29,105 bases of DNA, from positions 1-29,105 of the forward strand of contig JBGAWJ010000007.1 in assembly GCA_044227605.1 (NCBI GenBank). Reading direction: 5' to 3'. Positions 8,123-17,347 of this stretch are shown piece by piece. This DNA is from JAEUKQ01 sp044227605. GTDB lineage: Bacteria > Pseudomonadota > Alphaproteobacteria > JAEUKQ01. Below the pieces are notes generated by a model. The model did no database searches and was not told where the DNA came from. It worked only from the letters and a program-made list of their open reading frames with translations. The translations under genes were made by a program, and so were the position numbers. Within the stretch, counting starts at the first letter, position 1; the number at the start of each line of letters is the position of its first letter.

Positions 8123-8890
8123 ATGAAAAACTTACTAATCGATTGGTGTCAAGCTTTTCGTTTTTTAACGCGCCTGCCCATGGGTTCCCGGGAGTGGGTT
8201 AGGCGTTTATCGGCAAACCGCCCGATATCTAATTGTGCGTGGGTGTTCCCATTGGTGGGTTTGAGCGTTGCGGGGTTTTCTTATGGAATTTATCAATGCT
8301 TTATCTTTTTTTTGCCTGCCCAGATTGCCGTCATCCTGATGATAACGGCAATGATTGCGGTGACGGGCGCTTTCCATGAAGATGGGCTGGCGGATTGCGC
8401 GGATGGTTTGGGGGGCAAAACGGTTGCCGAACGTTTGGTCATTATGAAAGATCACCGGATTGGCACATATGGGGGAATTGCCTTGATCCTTTCCTTAATT
8501 TTGCGGATCCAATTATTGCTGACAATCCCTGCACATCTTTTATTGGCTGTATTAGTAGCGGAACAAATGTTTTCAAGGACATGGATGGTGGCTGCCTTGC
8601 GCTTAGGCTGGTGGGCAAAATCCACCGGTTTAGCCGTTTCATTTGGCCAGCCCAAATTATGGGTTGTGCTGGTGGCTTTCGCGATCAGTGTTGGCAGCTT
8701 ATTTATGGTTTGGGAATGGCCAATAGCAGCGATCATAATCACGGGGTGCGGGGTGTTTTTTTGTCTATTTATTGGGGCGGCCAAACGGGTCTTTGGTGGC
8801 ATAACCGGGGATGTGGTAGGTGCCTTACAACAATTGCTGCAGTTGGTTATTTTGTTTTTAATTATGATAGGGCAGCGATTTGTGAATTAG
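8123..8890 (+). CDS. cobS: Adenosylcobinamide-GDP ribazoletransferase (cobalamin synthase)
   Basis: CobS (CobV) joins adenosylcobinamide-GDP to alpha-ribazole in the last stage of cobalamin assembly, at the inner membrane. The 255-aa protein has the family hallmark FHEDGLADCADGLGG (about residues 84-98) followed by MKDHRIGTYGG, and about six hydrophobic segments, matching the usual length of 240-260 aa. It is divergent from cobT. The gene ends at TAG (8888-8890) just before a strong hairpin. Confidence 0.94.
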   Translation: MKNLLIDWCQAFRFLTRLPMGSREWVRRLSANRPISNCAWVFPLVGLSVAGFSYGIYQCFIFFLPAQIAVILMITAMIAVTGAFHEDGLADCADGLGGKTVAERLVIMKDHRIGTYGGIALILSLILRIQLLLTIPAHLLLAVLVAEQMFSRTWMVAALRLGWWAKSTGLAVSFGQPKLWVVLVAFAISVGSLFMVWEWPIAAIIITGCGVFFCLFIGAAKRVFGGITGDVVGALQQLLQLVILFLIMIGQRFVN

Positions 8891-8891
8891 T

Positions 8892-8916
8892 GCTAGATAT
8901 GGTAAACATATCTAGC
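8892..8916 (+). terminator. Perfect 10-bp inverted repeat after cobS
   Basis: GCTAGATATG and CATATCTAGC are exact reverse complements around a 5-base loop (GTAAA), starting one base after the cobS stop. A run of six T (8924-8929) lies 7 bases downstream. The stem is AT-rich and the T run is not adjacent, so this could be a weak terminator, an RNA-processing hairpin, or an operator for the SYLF gene 30 bases downstream. Confidence 0.5.
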
Positions 8917-8946
8917 GAAGAAATTTTTTAAAAGAAGGATAATATA

Positions 8947-9642
8947 ATGACACAAAAAATCTCATACGCACTTTCCAAATTAGCCTTGGTTATCGGGGCA
9001 TTGATGATGTTGCTGCAAACACCCGCTCAAGCCTTGTCAACCCAGCAAGAAATTATTGAAAAAGCCCGCTTGACGTTTCTCAAATTGGTGACAGGCCAGG
9101 ATTTTAAAAGTTTACCGGATTATGTGAAAAAGGCAAAAGCCATTTTGATTTTCCCCAGTTTAATCAAGGGCGGATTTATTATTGGGGCGGAGGGTGGTAC
9201 CGGGGTGCTTTTGGTGCGCGATGACGTTAAGGGATGGAGTGATCCGGCCTTTTATACCCTGGCCTCAGGAAGCGTTGGCTTGCAGATCGGCGGACAAGTT
9301 TCTGAGGTGGTCTTTACCATCATGACCCCTAAAGGGTTGGAAGCGATTATCCGCAATCAATTTAAATTTGGCGGAAGTGTTAGTGTGGCTGCAGGGCCCG
9401 TCGGTATTGGGGTCGGTACATCCAGCAGCACGAATTTGAAAGCGGATGTTTATTCATTTGCTTCATCAGTTGGGTTGTTTGGCGGCCTTTCTTTTGATGG
9501 GGCAGGGGTCTTGGCTCGCGAAAGCTTAAACACGGGATATTATGGCAAAGGGGCCACTCCCGAAGCCATTTTGGTTGAACGGCGTTTTTCTAACCCGGAA
9601 GCCAAACCTTTAAAAGATACCCTCACTAAATACAGTCGTTAA
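8947..9642 (+). CDS. SYLF (YSC84-type) lipid-binding domain protein, secreted
   Basis: Protein of 231 aa with a signal peptide (hydrophobic residues about 12-26, likely cleavage after TPAQA). The mature part is one SYLF/DUF500 domain: an N-terminal helix (STQQEIIEKARLTF), then VKKAKAILIFPSLIKGGFI, and Gly-rich strands including GTGVLLVRDD and AAGPVGIGVG. In eukaryotes this domain binds phosphoinositides. In bacteria it is a common exported protein of unknown role, expected here in the periplasm or at the outer membrane. AGAAGGA lies 7 bases before the ATG. It follows cobS but is separated from it by the hairpin, and may be a separate unit. Confidence 0.88.
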   Translation: MTQKISYALSKLALVIGALMMLLQTPAQALSTQQEIIEKARLTFLKLVTGQDFKSLPDYVKKAKAILIFPSLIKGGFIIGAEGGTGVLLVRDDVKGWSDPAFYTLASGSVGLQIGGQVSEVVFTIMTPKGLEAIIRNQFKFGGSVSVAAGPVGIGVGTSSSTNLKADVYSFASSVGLFGGLSFDGAGVLARESLNTGYYGKGATPEAILVERRFSNPEAKPLKDTLTKYSR

Positions 9643-9665
9643 AACAGGATGAGATAGTTAGAGGT

Positions 9666-11000
9666 TTACTTCGATTTGGGCGGGGTTGGGCCAACAACGG
9701 TAAATAACAGCCGATCTGGCTGGAACAAACGGTTGGCTACCCGCTTCGCATCTTTAAGCGTCACTCCTTCAATGAGTTTTTTGCGCCCACCTGTAATATA
9801 TTCTTTGGCAAAACCGTTCATCTGTAGGCTTAAAAGGCTGGCAGCGGTTGACCAGGTGCTTTCAAAACGTAGGGGGAATGAGCCGATCATATAAACTTTC
9901 GCTAATTCCAATTCTTCGGCAGTCGGGCCATTGCTAGCCATTTCTTGCCATTCACCCCGGACTAAAGCAATAACCTCATCGGTATGTTCGGCAGCGGTTG
10001 CGAAAGAACCGCTTAAAACACTGCCATAATCTAGGGGAAAGAGACTGGTGGATACGCCATAGGTAAAGCCACGTTCAACGCGTATTTTACGCATCAGGCG
10101 ACTTGAAAATAATCCGCCCCCGCCCATTATTTCATTTAATAAATAGCCAGTGATGTAATCCGGGTCTTTCCGATCGAATCCCGATTGGCCGAAAACAATC
10201 GTTGTTTGGCTCACATCTAAAGGAAAATAAAATACCCCCGCTTGACCGGGGATGGATTGTTGATGGGGGGAAGCCGGTTTCTTGGATGGTAAGGAACCAA
10301 ATGTTTTGTCAAGAAGGGTTGCCAGTTCAGCCGCGGTGATATCACCAACCACGACAATTTTTATATTTTCTAAGGTGAAATTGCTGGCTACAAATTTTTT
10401 CATATCTGCGGCCGTCAATCCCAATATGCTTTGGTTGTTGCCATAGCTTGGATTGCCGTAAGGATGATCAGGGAAAAACAATTGATTCCAATTCTCTGCA
10501 GCGATATTACCTGGATCTTCCTGTTGACGACGAAAATACGCCTGGTATTGACGCTGGTTGCGCTCAATATCCGTTGGGTCAAAACGCGGCAACAATAAAA
10601 TTTTGTTTAAAACATCGAAAGTGTCCGCACGGAATTTACTTAGGCCCCTTATCTGGATAACAACACTATCACGACCGGCCGAGCTGGATGATTCGATTGC
10701 CAAATTATCCAATTGTTCTTGGAACTCAAGGTATGGCGAGCTTCCTGCTGCCTCCGTCAGCATCGACATGGTAAAATGAGCCAGTCCCAGTTTTGAAGAT
10801 GGGTCAGAATCCGTGCCACTGAAACCAATGGCCAGGGAAAAAATGGGAACTTGATGATCTTCAACCAGCCAAGCTTGAATGCCTTTTTTTGATGTAACCG
10901 TTTGAATATCAAATGCTTGTAAAGAGGCGAACGGGAATATAAAAAAGGCAACAAAACCAAATAAAATTTGAAAAAATTTAAGGGGAAGCCATGAAAACAT
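9666..11000 (-). CDS. M16 family peptidase homologue, non-catalytic partner subunit
   Basis: Protein of 444 aa with a hydrophobic N-terminal segment (about 10-28), probably a signal peptide. The fold matches M16 (pitrilysin/MPP) peptidases, but the zinc motif HxxEH is replaced by LAHFTMSMLTE, so it should not bind zinc in the normal way. It keeps the C-terminal substrate-binding signature RVERGFTYGVS (about residues 307-318). This resembles M16B heterodimers, where one subunit carries zinc and the other the Arg/Tyr pair. It lies 12 bases downstream of the catalytic homologue and is almost certainly its partner. It converges with the SYLF gene. Confidence 0.88.
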   Translation of the reverse strand: MFSWLPLKFFQILFGFVAFFIFPFASLQAFDIQTVTSKKGIQAWLVEDHQVPIFSLAIGFSGTDSDPSSKLGLAHFTMSMLTEAAGSSPYLEFQEQLDNLAIESSSSAGRDSVVIQIRGLSKFRADTFDVLNKILLLPRFDPTDIERNQRQYQAYFRRQQEDPGNIAAENWNQLFFPDHPYGNPSYGNNQSILGLTAADMKKFVASNFTLENIKIVVVGDITAAELATLLDKTFGSLPSKKPASPHQQSIPGQAGVFYFPLDVSQTTIVFGQSGFDRKDPDYITGYLLNEIMGGGGLFSSRLMRKIRVERGFTYGVSTSLFPLDYGSVLSGSFATAAEHTDEVIALVRGEWQEMASNGPTAEELELAKVYMIGSFPLRFESTWSTAASLLSLQMNGFAKEYITGGRKKLIEGVTLKDAKRVANRLFQPDRLLFTVVGPTPPKSK

Positions 11001-11012
11001 GTAATGATTACC

Positions 11013-12347
11013 CTATTTAGGTTGAGGAAGTAAGGTGCCAGTCACAGAATTCTCCAGTAAAAGATATTGCTGCGCTTGTTTTTGCAATTGTTCCGGGTGA
11101 ACTTGACGAATGGAATTTGACCAGTTTTGTAAATCTTCTAGCGTCCAGCCGGTTGTTAATCCTACCAGGATATACTCGCCTAAATTGCTGATATTATCGT
11201 GGGATTTTATGGCGGCATTTTCTAACTGGGTTTTTGCCTGTTCAAGCTCACCTTGGGAAACCAGTTGATTTTTTAGTTTATTAATTTCTTCGTTAATGAT
11301 TTTTTCAATCAGGCTGAATTGTTCGCTTGATGAAGCGCTGGCGTAAAAATTTAAGGTTGCGTAATCCCTGTTGCTGGTGTCAAAGGCAACGGAAATATTA
11401 CTGACAAGTTTTTCCTGCATCACTAATCGCTTATAAAGACGGCTATTGCTATTGCCACCTAAGATTTGGGTGATTAATTCCAGGGGCAAGGCTTCGGTAG
11501 TTCCAGGGGAAGGAATTTTATAAAACCGCCACCAACGAAATTCTTGGGTATTGGCGGATGCGAATTCTACCTGGCGCGGGATGGCCAGGGCCGGTTCTTG
11601 TAAGCGTGTTCGTGCGGGGACAGCGAAGGCCGGTATGGGGCCATAATATTTTTCAACCAATTGCCGAACTTGCGGTACTTGTATATCCCCCGCAATCAGC
11701 AAAATGGCGTTGCTGGGGCTGTACCAACGGCGGTAAAAATTTTCGGCATCCACGGCGGTTAGTTTGTTGACTTCATGATCCCAACCAATGACCGGTGTGC
11801 CGTAAGGGTGATGGATAAAAAGCATTGCCATCATCATTCGGTATAACCGGCTGGTGGGTGGATCGGTATGATTAAGGCGAATTTCTTCGCGCACCACTTG
11901 TTTTTCGGCCGTGAAACCGGGATCATGGATAATCAAATGTTGCATCCGCTCGGCTTCCAGTTTCATCAACATTTCTAAAAATTCTGAGGAAACTGTTTGG
12001 TGATAAACGGTATAATCATCGGTGGTGAAAGCGTTAGCTTCGCCGCCTACCCGTTGGATTTCTTGATCATAAAATCCTTCCGGAAAATTTTTGGTGGCCT
12101 TAAACATCAAATGTTCTAGGAAATGAGCTAATCCGGACTTGCCCGGTTCCTCATCCGCTGAGCCAACTTGATAAAGGATCATCTGGGTAACAATGGGTGC
12201 ACGGTTACTTGGCAGCACCACCACTTGTAACCCATTCGACAACTGAAAGCGTTCTACCACAAAGTCATGCTGATTTTGGGCAGCAAGCGTAAAAGAATAG
12301 GTAAGGAAAAAGGGTAGTAAGATCAATTTTCTTATTAATTTAATCAT
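11013..12347 (-). CDS. M16 family zinc peptidase, catalytic subunit
   Basis: Periplasmic zinc metalloprotease of 444 aa with an N-terminal signal peptide (about residues 5-23). The inverted zinc motif HFLEH is at residues 75-79 (H75, E78, H79), and the third ligand is probably E155 in VVREE, at the spacing expected for M16. The second domain includes LGGNSNSRLYKRLV. The non-catalytic M16 homologue follows 12 bases later. The pair belongs to the ribF-ileS-lspA-lipoprotein gene string, a position seen in other alphaproteobacteria. The natural substrate is unknown. Confidence 0.91.
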   Translation of the reverse strand: MIKLIRKLILLPFFLTYSFTLAAQNQHDFVVERFQLSNGLQVVVLPSNRAPIVTQMILYQVGSADEEPGKSGLAHFLEHLMFKATKNFPEGFYDQEIQRVGGEANAFTTDDYTVYHQTVSSEFLEMLMKLEAERMQHLIIHDPGFTAEKQVVREEIRLNHTDPPTSRLYRMMMAMLFIHHPYGTPVIGWDHEVNKLTAVDAENFYRRWYSPSNAILLIAGDIQVPQVRQLVEKYYGPIPAFAVPARTRLQEPALAIPRQVEFASANTQEFRWWRFYKIPSPGTTEALPLELITQILGGNSNSRLYKRLVMQEKLVSNISVAFDTSNRDYATLNFYASASSSEQFSLIEKIINEEINKLKNQLVSQGELEQAKTQLENAAIKSHDNISNLGEYILVGLTTGWTLEDLQNWSNSIRQVHPEQLQKQAQQYLLLENSVTGTLLPQPK

Positions 12348-12385
12348 CTACCCTTTACTCCCGAGTGATATGATATTTGGCGTTT

Positions 12386-12958
12386 CTAAAATAAACTGTC
12401 AAAGAAGGAACGCTTGCGAATCTTCAAGACAGGAGTTTCACCGGTTGATAAGGGCCTGCCCGCAGCCAAATTCTCATCAATCCGTTGTTTTTCCTTAGTT
12501 GGATCCAGCACCACGCCTGGACTGCTGCCCGGACGGGATGAAAAAAGCTTGCCTAATAAACTGCGGTTGGAACGGTTAATGGAAGCTGTTTCTTGTTCGA
12601 CAAGCCTGCGGATATCTGAAGGCACATTGCCAATGCCGGTTTTAGCGATCAAGTTTGCCTCACCTGCGGAGGCGGGCTGATTATTCCGATTGGCCGGATT
12701 GCCATTGGTTAACGCAGCCTCTGCCTGGTTGGCAGGGGTGCCGCTATTGCGGTTAGGCGCCCCTGCAACAGGTGGCACCAAGGCAAAGTCAGGCGGCAAG
12801 GTCAAGGGTGGGTGGGTTGTGACCATAAATTCATCCGGGGCTTTTGCCCCCCCAAAACCTAATGTTTCTTTAATGCCTTCACACCCGGACAAAATCAGCA
12901 TTAACACAGCTGATAATCCAATGACGGTCATTTTTTTAGAAAAAGCCAAGTGACTCAT
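12386..12958 (-). CDS. DUF3035 lipoprotein (BamF-like)
   Basis: Lipoprotein of 190 aa. The signal peptide ends in the lipobox LILSGC with the lipidated cysteine at C26. The mature protein begins near KAPDEFMVTTHPPLTLPPDFALVPP (residues about 39-63), a Pro-rich motif conserved in alphaproteobacterial DUF3035 proteins. It resembles a segment of BamC, which is why such proteins have been described as BamF in the Caulobacter outer-membrane assembly complex. The middle is low-complexity, Asn/Ala/Pro-rich and probably disordered. It sits immediately after lspA, the signal peptidase that would process it, and before the M16 pair. The BAM role is from family knowledge and not shown here. Confidence 0.82.
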   Translation of the reverse strand: MSHLAFSKKMTVIGLSAVLMLILSGCEGIKETLGFGGAKAPDEFMVTTHPPLTLPPDFALVPPVAGAPNRNSGTPANQAEAALTNGNPANRNNQPASAGEANLIAKTGIGNVPSDIRRLVEQETASINRSNRSLLGKLFSSRPGSSPGVVLDPTKEKQRIDENLAAGRPLSTGETPVLKIRKRSFFDSLF

Positions 12959-12996
12959 ACCTAATTCCTTCCATTGCTCTTTGAACAGACGACATC

Positions 12997-13461
12997 TTAT
13001 GCTTTTTTACGAAAGCTGTCGAGTATTAGTAACACAACACCCACACTAATTGCGGTATCGGCCACATTAAACGCCGGCCAAGAAAAACTGCCGACATGTA
13101 CATAAAGGAAATCAACAACGGCTTGAAAACGCAGCCGGTCAATCAAATTTCCTAAGGCGCCCCCAATAATGAAAGCCAACACAACCGATAAATAAGGTCG
13201 TTGATTGCGCCATAACCATATCATTAATCCGCAGGTGATCAAGAGTGTCAAACCAATAATTAAAGCCTGTTGGTAAACATTATCAGATGCCAGTATGCCG
13301 AAACTCACGCCTTTATTCCAAACCAGTACTAAATCAAAGAAACTAGTCACCGGAATAGAAAAAGGGGCGGCAGGTGACCAGAAGGTTTCTAAAATCCAAT
13401 ATTTACTGACCTGGTCTATGAGGATAACCGCAACAATCCAACATAGGCTGCGTTTAAACAT
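12997..13461 (-). CDS. lspA: Lipoprotein signal peptidase (signal peptidase II)
   Basis: LspA cleaves prolipoprotein signal peptides in the inner membrane after lipidation. I choose the ATG at 13461, giving 154 aa that begin MFKRSLCW; an upstream ATG at 13491 would add ten non-family residues. Four membrane segments are visible. The two catalytic aspartates are D108 in GNLIDRL and D135 in FNVADTAIS, and the conserved VWNKGVSFG is at about 47-55. The start overlaps the end of ileS by 8 bases, indicating tight coupling in the order ileS-lspA that is widespread in proteobacteria. Confidence 0.94.
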   Translation of the reverse strand: MFKRSLCWIVAVILIDQVSKYWILETFWSPAAPFSIPVTSFFDLVLVWNKGVSFGILASDNVYQQALIIGLTLLITCGLMIWLWRNQRPYLSVVLAFIIGGALGNLIDRLRFQAVVDFLYVHVGSFSWPAFNVADTAISVGVVLLILDSFRKKA

Positions 13462-16297
13462 GGGACTGCCCTGCCTGTTGAATGACATCATGACAACGCC
13501 CGCACAAGCTGGGATAGGCTTTAAAACTTCCTACTTCCGGTAAAGTTTTCCAGCAGCGGTCACATTTTTGCCCATCCGCCAGCTCAACCACCACCGCCAC
13601 TTCAGGCATATCTGCTGACTTAAAGGCGTGGGCGGGGGCAGGGGTTGAGCGCACCTCTGCGGTTGAGGTAATCATCAGGTCGGCAACATCCATCAGTTGC
13701 AACAATTTTGCCAATGATTTATCCCCATAAATAATCGGCTTGGCTTGCAGTGAAGAGCCGATTTTTTGCTCGGCCCGCGCTATTTCCAAGGCGCCGGTCA
13801 CCACCCGGCGGATGGAGCGGATTTTCACAAATTTGTCTGCTAAATCCTGATTTTCCCAACTATCAGAAATGATGGGGAAGGTTCGCAAATGGACACTGGA
13901 AGAATTAGGGTGATAGGTTTGCCAGGCTTCTTCAGCGGTAAAACATAAGATAGGGGCTAGCCAAGCTGTTAGACATTCAAATACTTCGTGCATTACGGTT
14001 TGCGTGGCACGACGTGTAGGGTTGGCAAGATCGTCACAATACAGGGAATCTTTGCGAACGTCGAAATAAAAGGCAGATAAATCGATGGCACAAAAATGGC
14101 TAATTTCGCTGAATAACCGATGAAAAGCAAAATCGCTACAAGATTGGCGAACCACTTTGTCCAGCTGCCATAAACGATGTAAAACCCATTTTTCCAGGAC
14201 AGGCAATTGATCAACAGGCAGTTTCTCGCCTGCTTCAAAGCCATTTAAAGCGCCCAAGAGATACCGCAAAGTATTGCGTAGGCGGCGGTAAGATTCGGCC
14301 TGATGTTTCAAAATTTCTGGCCCGATCCGTAAATCGTCGGTATAATCGGATGCCACCACCCATAACCTTAAAACATCCGCCCCATATTGTTTAATGACGT
14401 CCGCCGGGGCCATGACATTACCTAATGATTTTGACATTTTCCGCCCCTGTTCATCCAAAACGAACCCGTGTGTCAACAAGGCTTTAAAGGGGGCTTCGCC
14501 GCGGGTGCCGCAGCTTTCAAGCAAGGAGGTGTGAAACCAGCCGCGATGTTGGTCGGATCCTTCCAAATACAAATCAGCTGGCCATTTCATATCTGTATGT
14601 TGCCGATTTTCTAACACAAAGCTGTGGGTCGAGGCACTGTCAAACCAAACATCCACCGTATCCATGACGACGTTATAATCAGCAAGCTGATATTCGGGGG
14701 TTAAAAAGCGCTCATGATTGCCGCTAAACCAGGCATTGGCCCCTTCTTTTTCAAAAGCTTGGGCGATACGGTCAATGACCTTCTGGTCGCGCAGAATCTC
14801 GCCTGTCCTTTTATGGATAAACAATGCAATCGGTGTCCCCCAGCTGCGTTGACGGGAAATGCACCAATCCGGTCGTTGTTCAATCATAGATTTCAGGCGC
14901 TGTTTGCCCTGAACCGGGATAAAATGCGTCCGATCAATGGCTTTTAAAGCCTTTTTCCTCAACTGGTTTTTATCCATGCTGATGAATATTTGTGGGGTTG
15001 CGCGGTAGATCAAGGGCGATTTCGACCGCCAGCTATGGGGATAGCTATGGGTGATTTGCTTCAAAGACAGTAGGTGTGTGGCTTGGCGTATAACCTCAAT
15101 CACGACTTTATCAGCGTCTCCTGTTTTGCCGTCCAGCTTTAAAATTCGGGCACCGGCAAATAAAGGAACGGTTGAGCTATAACTGCCGTCCTCCATAATG
15201 AGGTTGGGGACTTCCAATTTGTATTTTTTGCCGATTTCGAAATCGTCAGACCCGTGGGAAGGGGCAATATGAACCAACCCCGTCCCTTGTTCAGTTGTGA
15301 CATGGTGACCTTCAACCAGGGGAACATTAAAATCATAGCCTTTGCCGTGCAGCGGATGTTGGCACAGGCTGCCAGCTAGCATGCTGCCCTTGATTTCTTG
15401 TAGTATCTGGTGCTGTGTAATACCGGTTGCCTCACAAAACCCTTGAACCAAATCAGCTGCTACCAAATAAATATCGGCTGTTTGTACAGCAACATTATCT
15501 TTCGTTTGCTCAACCTTTAAGGCCACATAAGATAAATCCGCCCCAAAAGCAATGGCGCGGTTGGCTGGTAAAGTCCAGGGCGTGGTTGTCCAAATGACGG
15601 CATAACAATTCTTGCCCTTTAGAGATGGCAGAGATGTTTTAACAAGGGGGAACCGCACATAAATAGCCGAGGAGTTTTTATCATGATATTCGACTTCCGC
15701 TTCGGCTAAAGCCGTTTTCTCAATCACCGACCATAAAACGGGAATGAACCCAAGGTATAATCCACCATTCATCACGAATTTGCCGATTTCCCGCAAAATC
15801 TGGGCTTCGGCCTGGGGTGACATCGTCATATAGGGATGATCCCAATCTGCATTCACGCCTAATCTTTTAAATTCCTGTCGTTGGGTATCTAACCATTGCT
15901 TCGCAAATTGTTCGCATTCACGGCGGAATTCTGCCACCGGCACTTTATCTTTGTCACGGCCTGCTTTACGGTATTGCTGCTCGATTTGCCATTCAATCGG
16001 TAATCCATGACAATCCCAACCAGGGACGTAATTCACATCTTTGCCCAGCATAAACTGGCTGCGGTTTACCATATCCTTTAAAATTTTATTAAGGGCCGTA
16101 CCGATGTGGATATGGCCGTTGGCATAAGGTGGGCCATCATGCAGTAAGAATTTTTCCTGACCCTTATGGGCCTTGCGTAATTGGCTAAAAAGGTCAGTTT
16201 TTTGCCATGTTTCGAGTATCTGGGCTTCCCGTTCAGATAAATTCGCCCGCAAGGCAAAATCAGTTTTTGGCAGGAAAACTGTTGATTTAAAATCCAA
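13454..16297 (-). CDS. ileS: Isoleucyl-tRNA synthetase
   Basis: Class I synthetase of 947 aa that charges tRNA-Ile. The HIGH-type motif GHIHIG is at residues 61-66 and the KMSKS motif (GRKMSKSLGN) at about 620. The editing CP1 domain lies between them (TTTPWTLPANRAIAFG). A C-terminal zinc-binding module has CDRCWK and CGRC in the last 40 residues. The start is a TTG at 16297 and not an ATG: the next in-frame Met comes after the HIGH motif, an in-frame TGA lies upstream at 16310-16312, and AGGGGA sits at proper spacing before the TTG. The gene lies between ribF and lspA on one strand, a common bacterial order. Confidence 0.97.
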   Translation of the reverse strand: MDFKSTVFLPKTDFALRANLSEREAQILETWQKTDLFSQLRKAHKGQEKFLLHDGPPYANGHIHIGTALNKILKDMVNRSQFMLGKDVNYVPGWDCHGLPIEWQIEQQYRKAGRDKDKVPVAEFRRECEQFAKQWLDTQRQEFKRLGVNADWDHPYMTMSPQAEAQILREIGKFVMNGGLYLGFIPVLWSVIEKTALAEAEVEYHDKNSSAIYVRFPLVKTSLPSLKGKNCYAVIWTTTPWTLPANRAIAFGADLSYVALKVEQTKDNVAVQTADIYLVAADLVQGFCEATGITQHQILQEIKGSMLAGSLCQHPLHGKGYDFNVPLVEGHHVTTEQGTGLVHIAPSHGSDDFEIGKKYKLEVPNLIMEDGSYSSTVPLFAGARILKLDGKTGDADKVVIEVIRQATHLLSLKQITHSYPHSWRSKSPLIYRATPQIFISMDKNQLRKKALKAIDRTHFIPVQGKQRLKSMIEQRPDWCISRQRSWGTPIALFIHKRTGEILRDQKVIDRIAQAFEKEGANAWFSGNHERFLTPEYQLADYNVVMDTVDVWFDSASTHSFVLENRQHTDMKWPADLYLEGSDQHRGWFHTSLLESCGTRGEAPFKALLTHGFVLDEQGRKMSKSLGNVMAPADVIKQYGADVLRLWVVASDYTDDLRIGPEILKHQAESYRRLRNTLRYLLGALNGFEAGEKLPVDQLPVLEKWVLHRLWQLDKVVRQSCSDFAFHRLFSEISHFCAIDLSAFYFDVRKDSLYCDDLANPTRRATQTVMHEVFECLTAWLAPILCFTAEEAWQTYHPNSSSVHLRTFPIISDSWENQDLADKFVKIRSIRRVVTGALEIARAEQKIGSSLQAKPIIYGDKSLAKLLQLMDVADLMITSTAEVRSTPAPAHAFKSADMPEVAVVVELADGQKCDRCWKTLPEVGSFKAYPSLCGRCHDVIQQAGQSHV

Positions 16298-16312
16298 GGC
16301 TATTCCCCTTCA
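16298..16312 (-). promoter_or_regulatory. Ribosome binding site deciding the TTG start of ileS
   Basis: Read on the minus strand the sequence is AAGGGGAATAGCC and then TTG. AGGGGA is about 7 bases from the start codon. No in-frame ATG exists between the upstream TGA and the HIGH motif, so the TTG is the only reasonable start. Confidence 0.7.
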
Positions 16313-16375
16313 TCCGCAATCAATAAAAATGATAAGATGTCTTTCACGCTCTCGCTTATAAAAGTCGAACCACGC

Positions 16376-17317
16376 TCAATTGTCAATTTTCTTCAAAAGA
16401 AAAAGTGCGCGCTGACAATCCTTGGCAATTTGTGCCCTAAGTTTTTGAAGGCCAGAAAATTTTTTCTCTGGCCTGATAAAGTGATGAAATTGCACATATA
16501 AACGCTGTCCATATAAGGATTGGTTAAAGTTAAAAAGATGCACTTCTAATAAGGGTTCTTGTTCCTCAAACGTCGGCCTAATACCTAAATTCGCAACCCC
16601 TTGCCAGACGGTTTCCGCAGAATGTGAGTTTATTCTTACCCGCACTGTATATATGCCGTAAGGCGGTAACAGCCGGTCTTTGACAGATAAATTAGCGGTT
16701 GGAAAACCGAGTAGCCGACCCTGTTTTCGGCCATGTTGTACATGTCCCGCAATCATCCAGGGGCGCCCCAGTAAATCGTTGAGTTTATCTAACTGCCCTT
16801 CTTCCAAATAACGCCTGGCAGCGGTTGATGAGCAAATAGTTCCATCGGCATCTGTCAAAGGCTCTAGGGCAGTGGTTGAAAAAAATTGATGATACTCTTT
16901 CAATAAAGCAATGGTACCCTGACGCTGGTGGCCGAAGGCAAAATTCTGGCCCACCACAATATGGGAAACCTTCAACTGCTTGATTAAAATATTTTCAATA
17001 AAATCTTGCGCGTTGGTTTTGACCAATGCCGGGCCGAAATGTTGCAGATAAAGAAAATTCATGCCATAGCTTGCCAGTAATTCGGCCTTGCATCGCCAAT
17101 TAGTTAATTGAAAGGCTGGCGCCGATGGCGAAAAATAAAGGCGAGGGTGCGGGGCAAAGCTTAGTATAGCTGCTGCTTTCCCGTGCTTGTCGGCTAATTT
17201 TTTTGTGAGAGTTAAGATCGCTTGATGGCCACGATGCAATCCATCAAAATTGCCGATGGCAACAACTGCCCCTTGCTGTTGGGGGGTTAACGCATGAAGG
17301 GAGCGAAAAATCTGCAT
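16376..17317 (-). CDS. ribF: Bifunctional riboflavin kinase / FAD synthetase
   Basis: RibF phosphorylates riboflavin to FMN and adenylates FMN to FAD. The protein is 313 aa. The N-terminal nucleotidyltransferase domain shows AIGNFDGLHRGHQAIL (about 21-36) and later SSTAARRYLEEGQ. The C-terminal kinase domain shows GRLLGFPTANL, PPYGIYTVRV and VANLGIRPTF. The ATG at 17317 gives the family N-terminus directly, though I see no strong ribosome site before it. It ends with TGA at 16376-16378. It is upstream of ileS and downstream of the MaoC gene on the same strand. Confidence 0.95.
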   Translation of the reverse strand: MQIFRSLHALTPQQQGAVVAIGNFDGLHRGHQAILTLTKKLADKHGKAAAILSFAPHPRLYFSPSAPAFQLTNWRCKAELLASYGMNFLYLQHFGPALVKTNAQDFIENILIKQLKVSHIVVGQNFAFGHQRQGTIALLKEYHQFFSTTALEPLTDADGTICSSTAARRYLEEGQLDKLNDLLGRPWMIAGHVQHGRKQGRLLGFPTANLSVKDRLLPPYGIYTVRVRINSHSAETVWQGVANLGIRPTFEEQEPLLEVHLFNFNQSLYGQRLYVQFHHFIRPEKKFSGLQKLRAQIAKDCQRALFLLKKIDN

Positions 17318-17347
17318 TGCAATAAGGGGGATCTGCCTAACAACATA

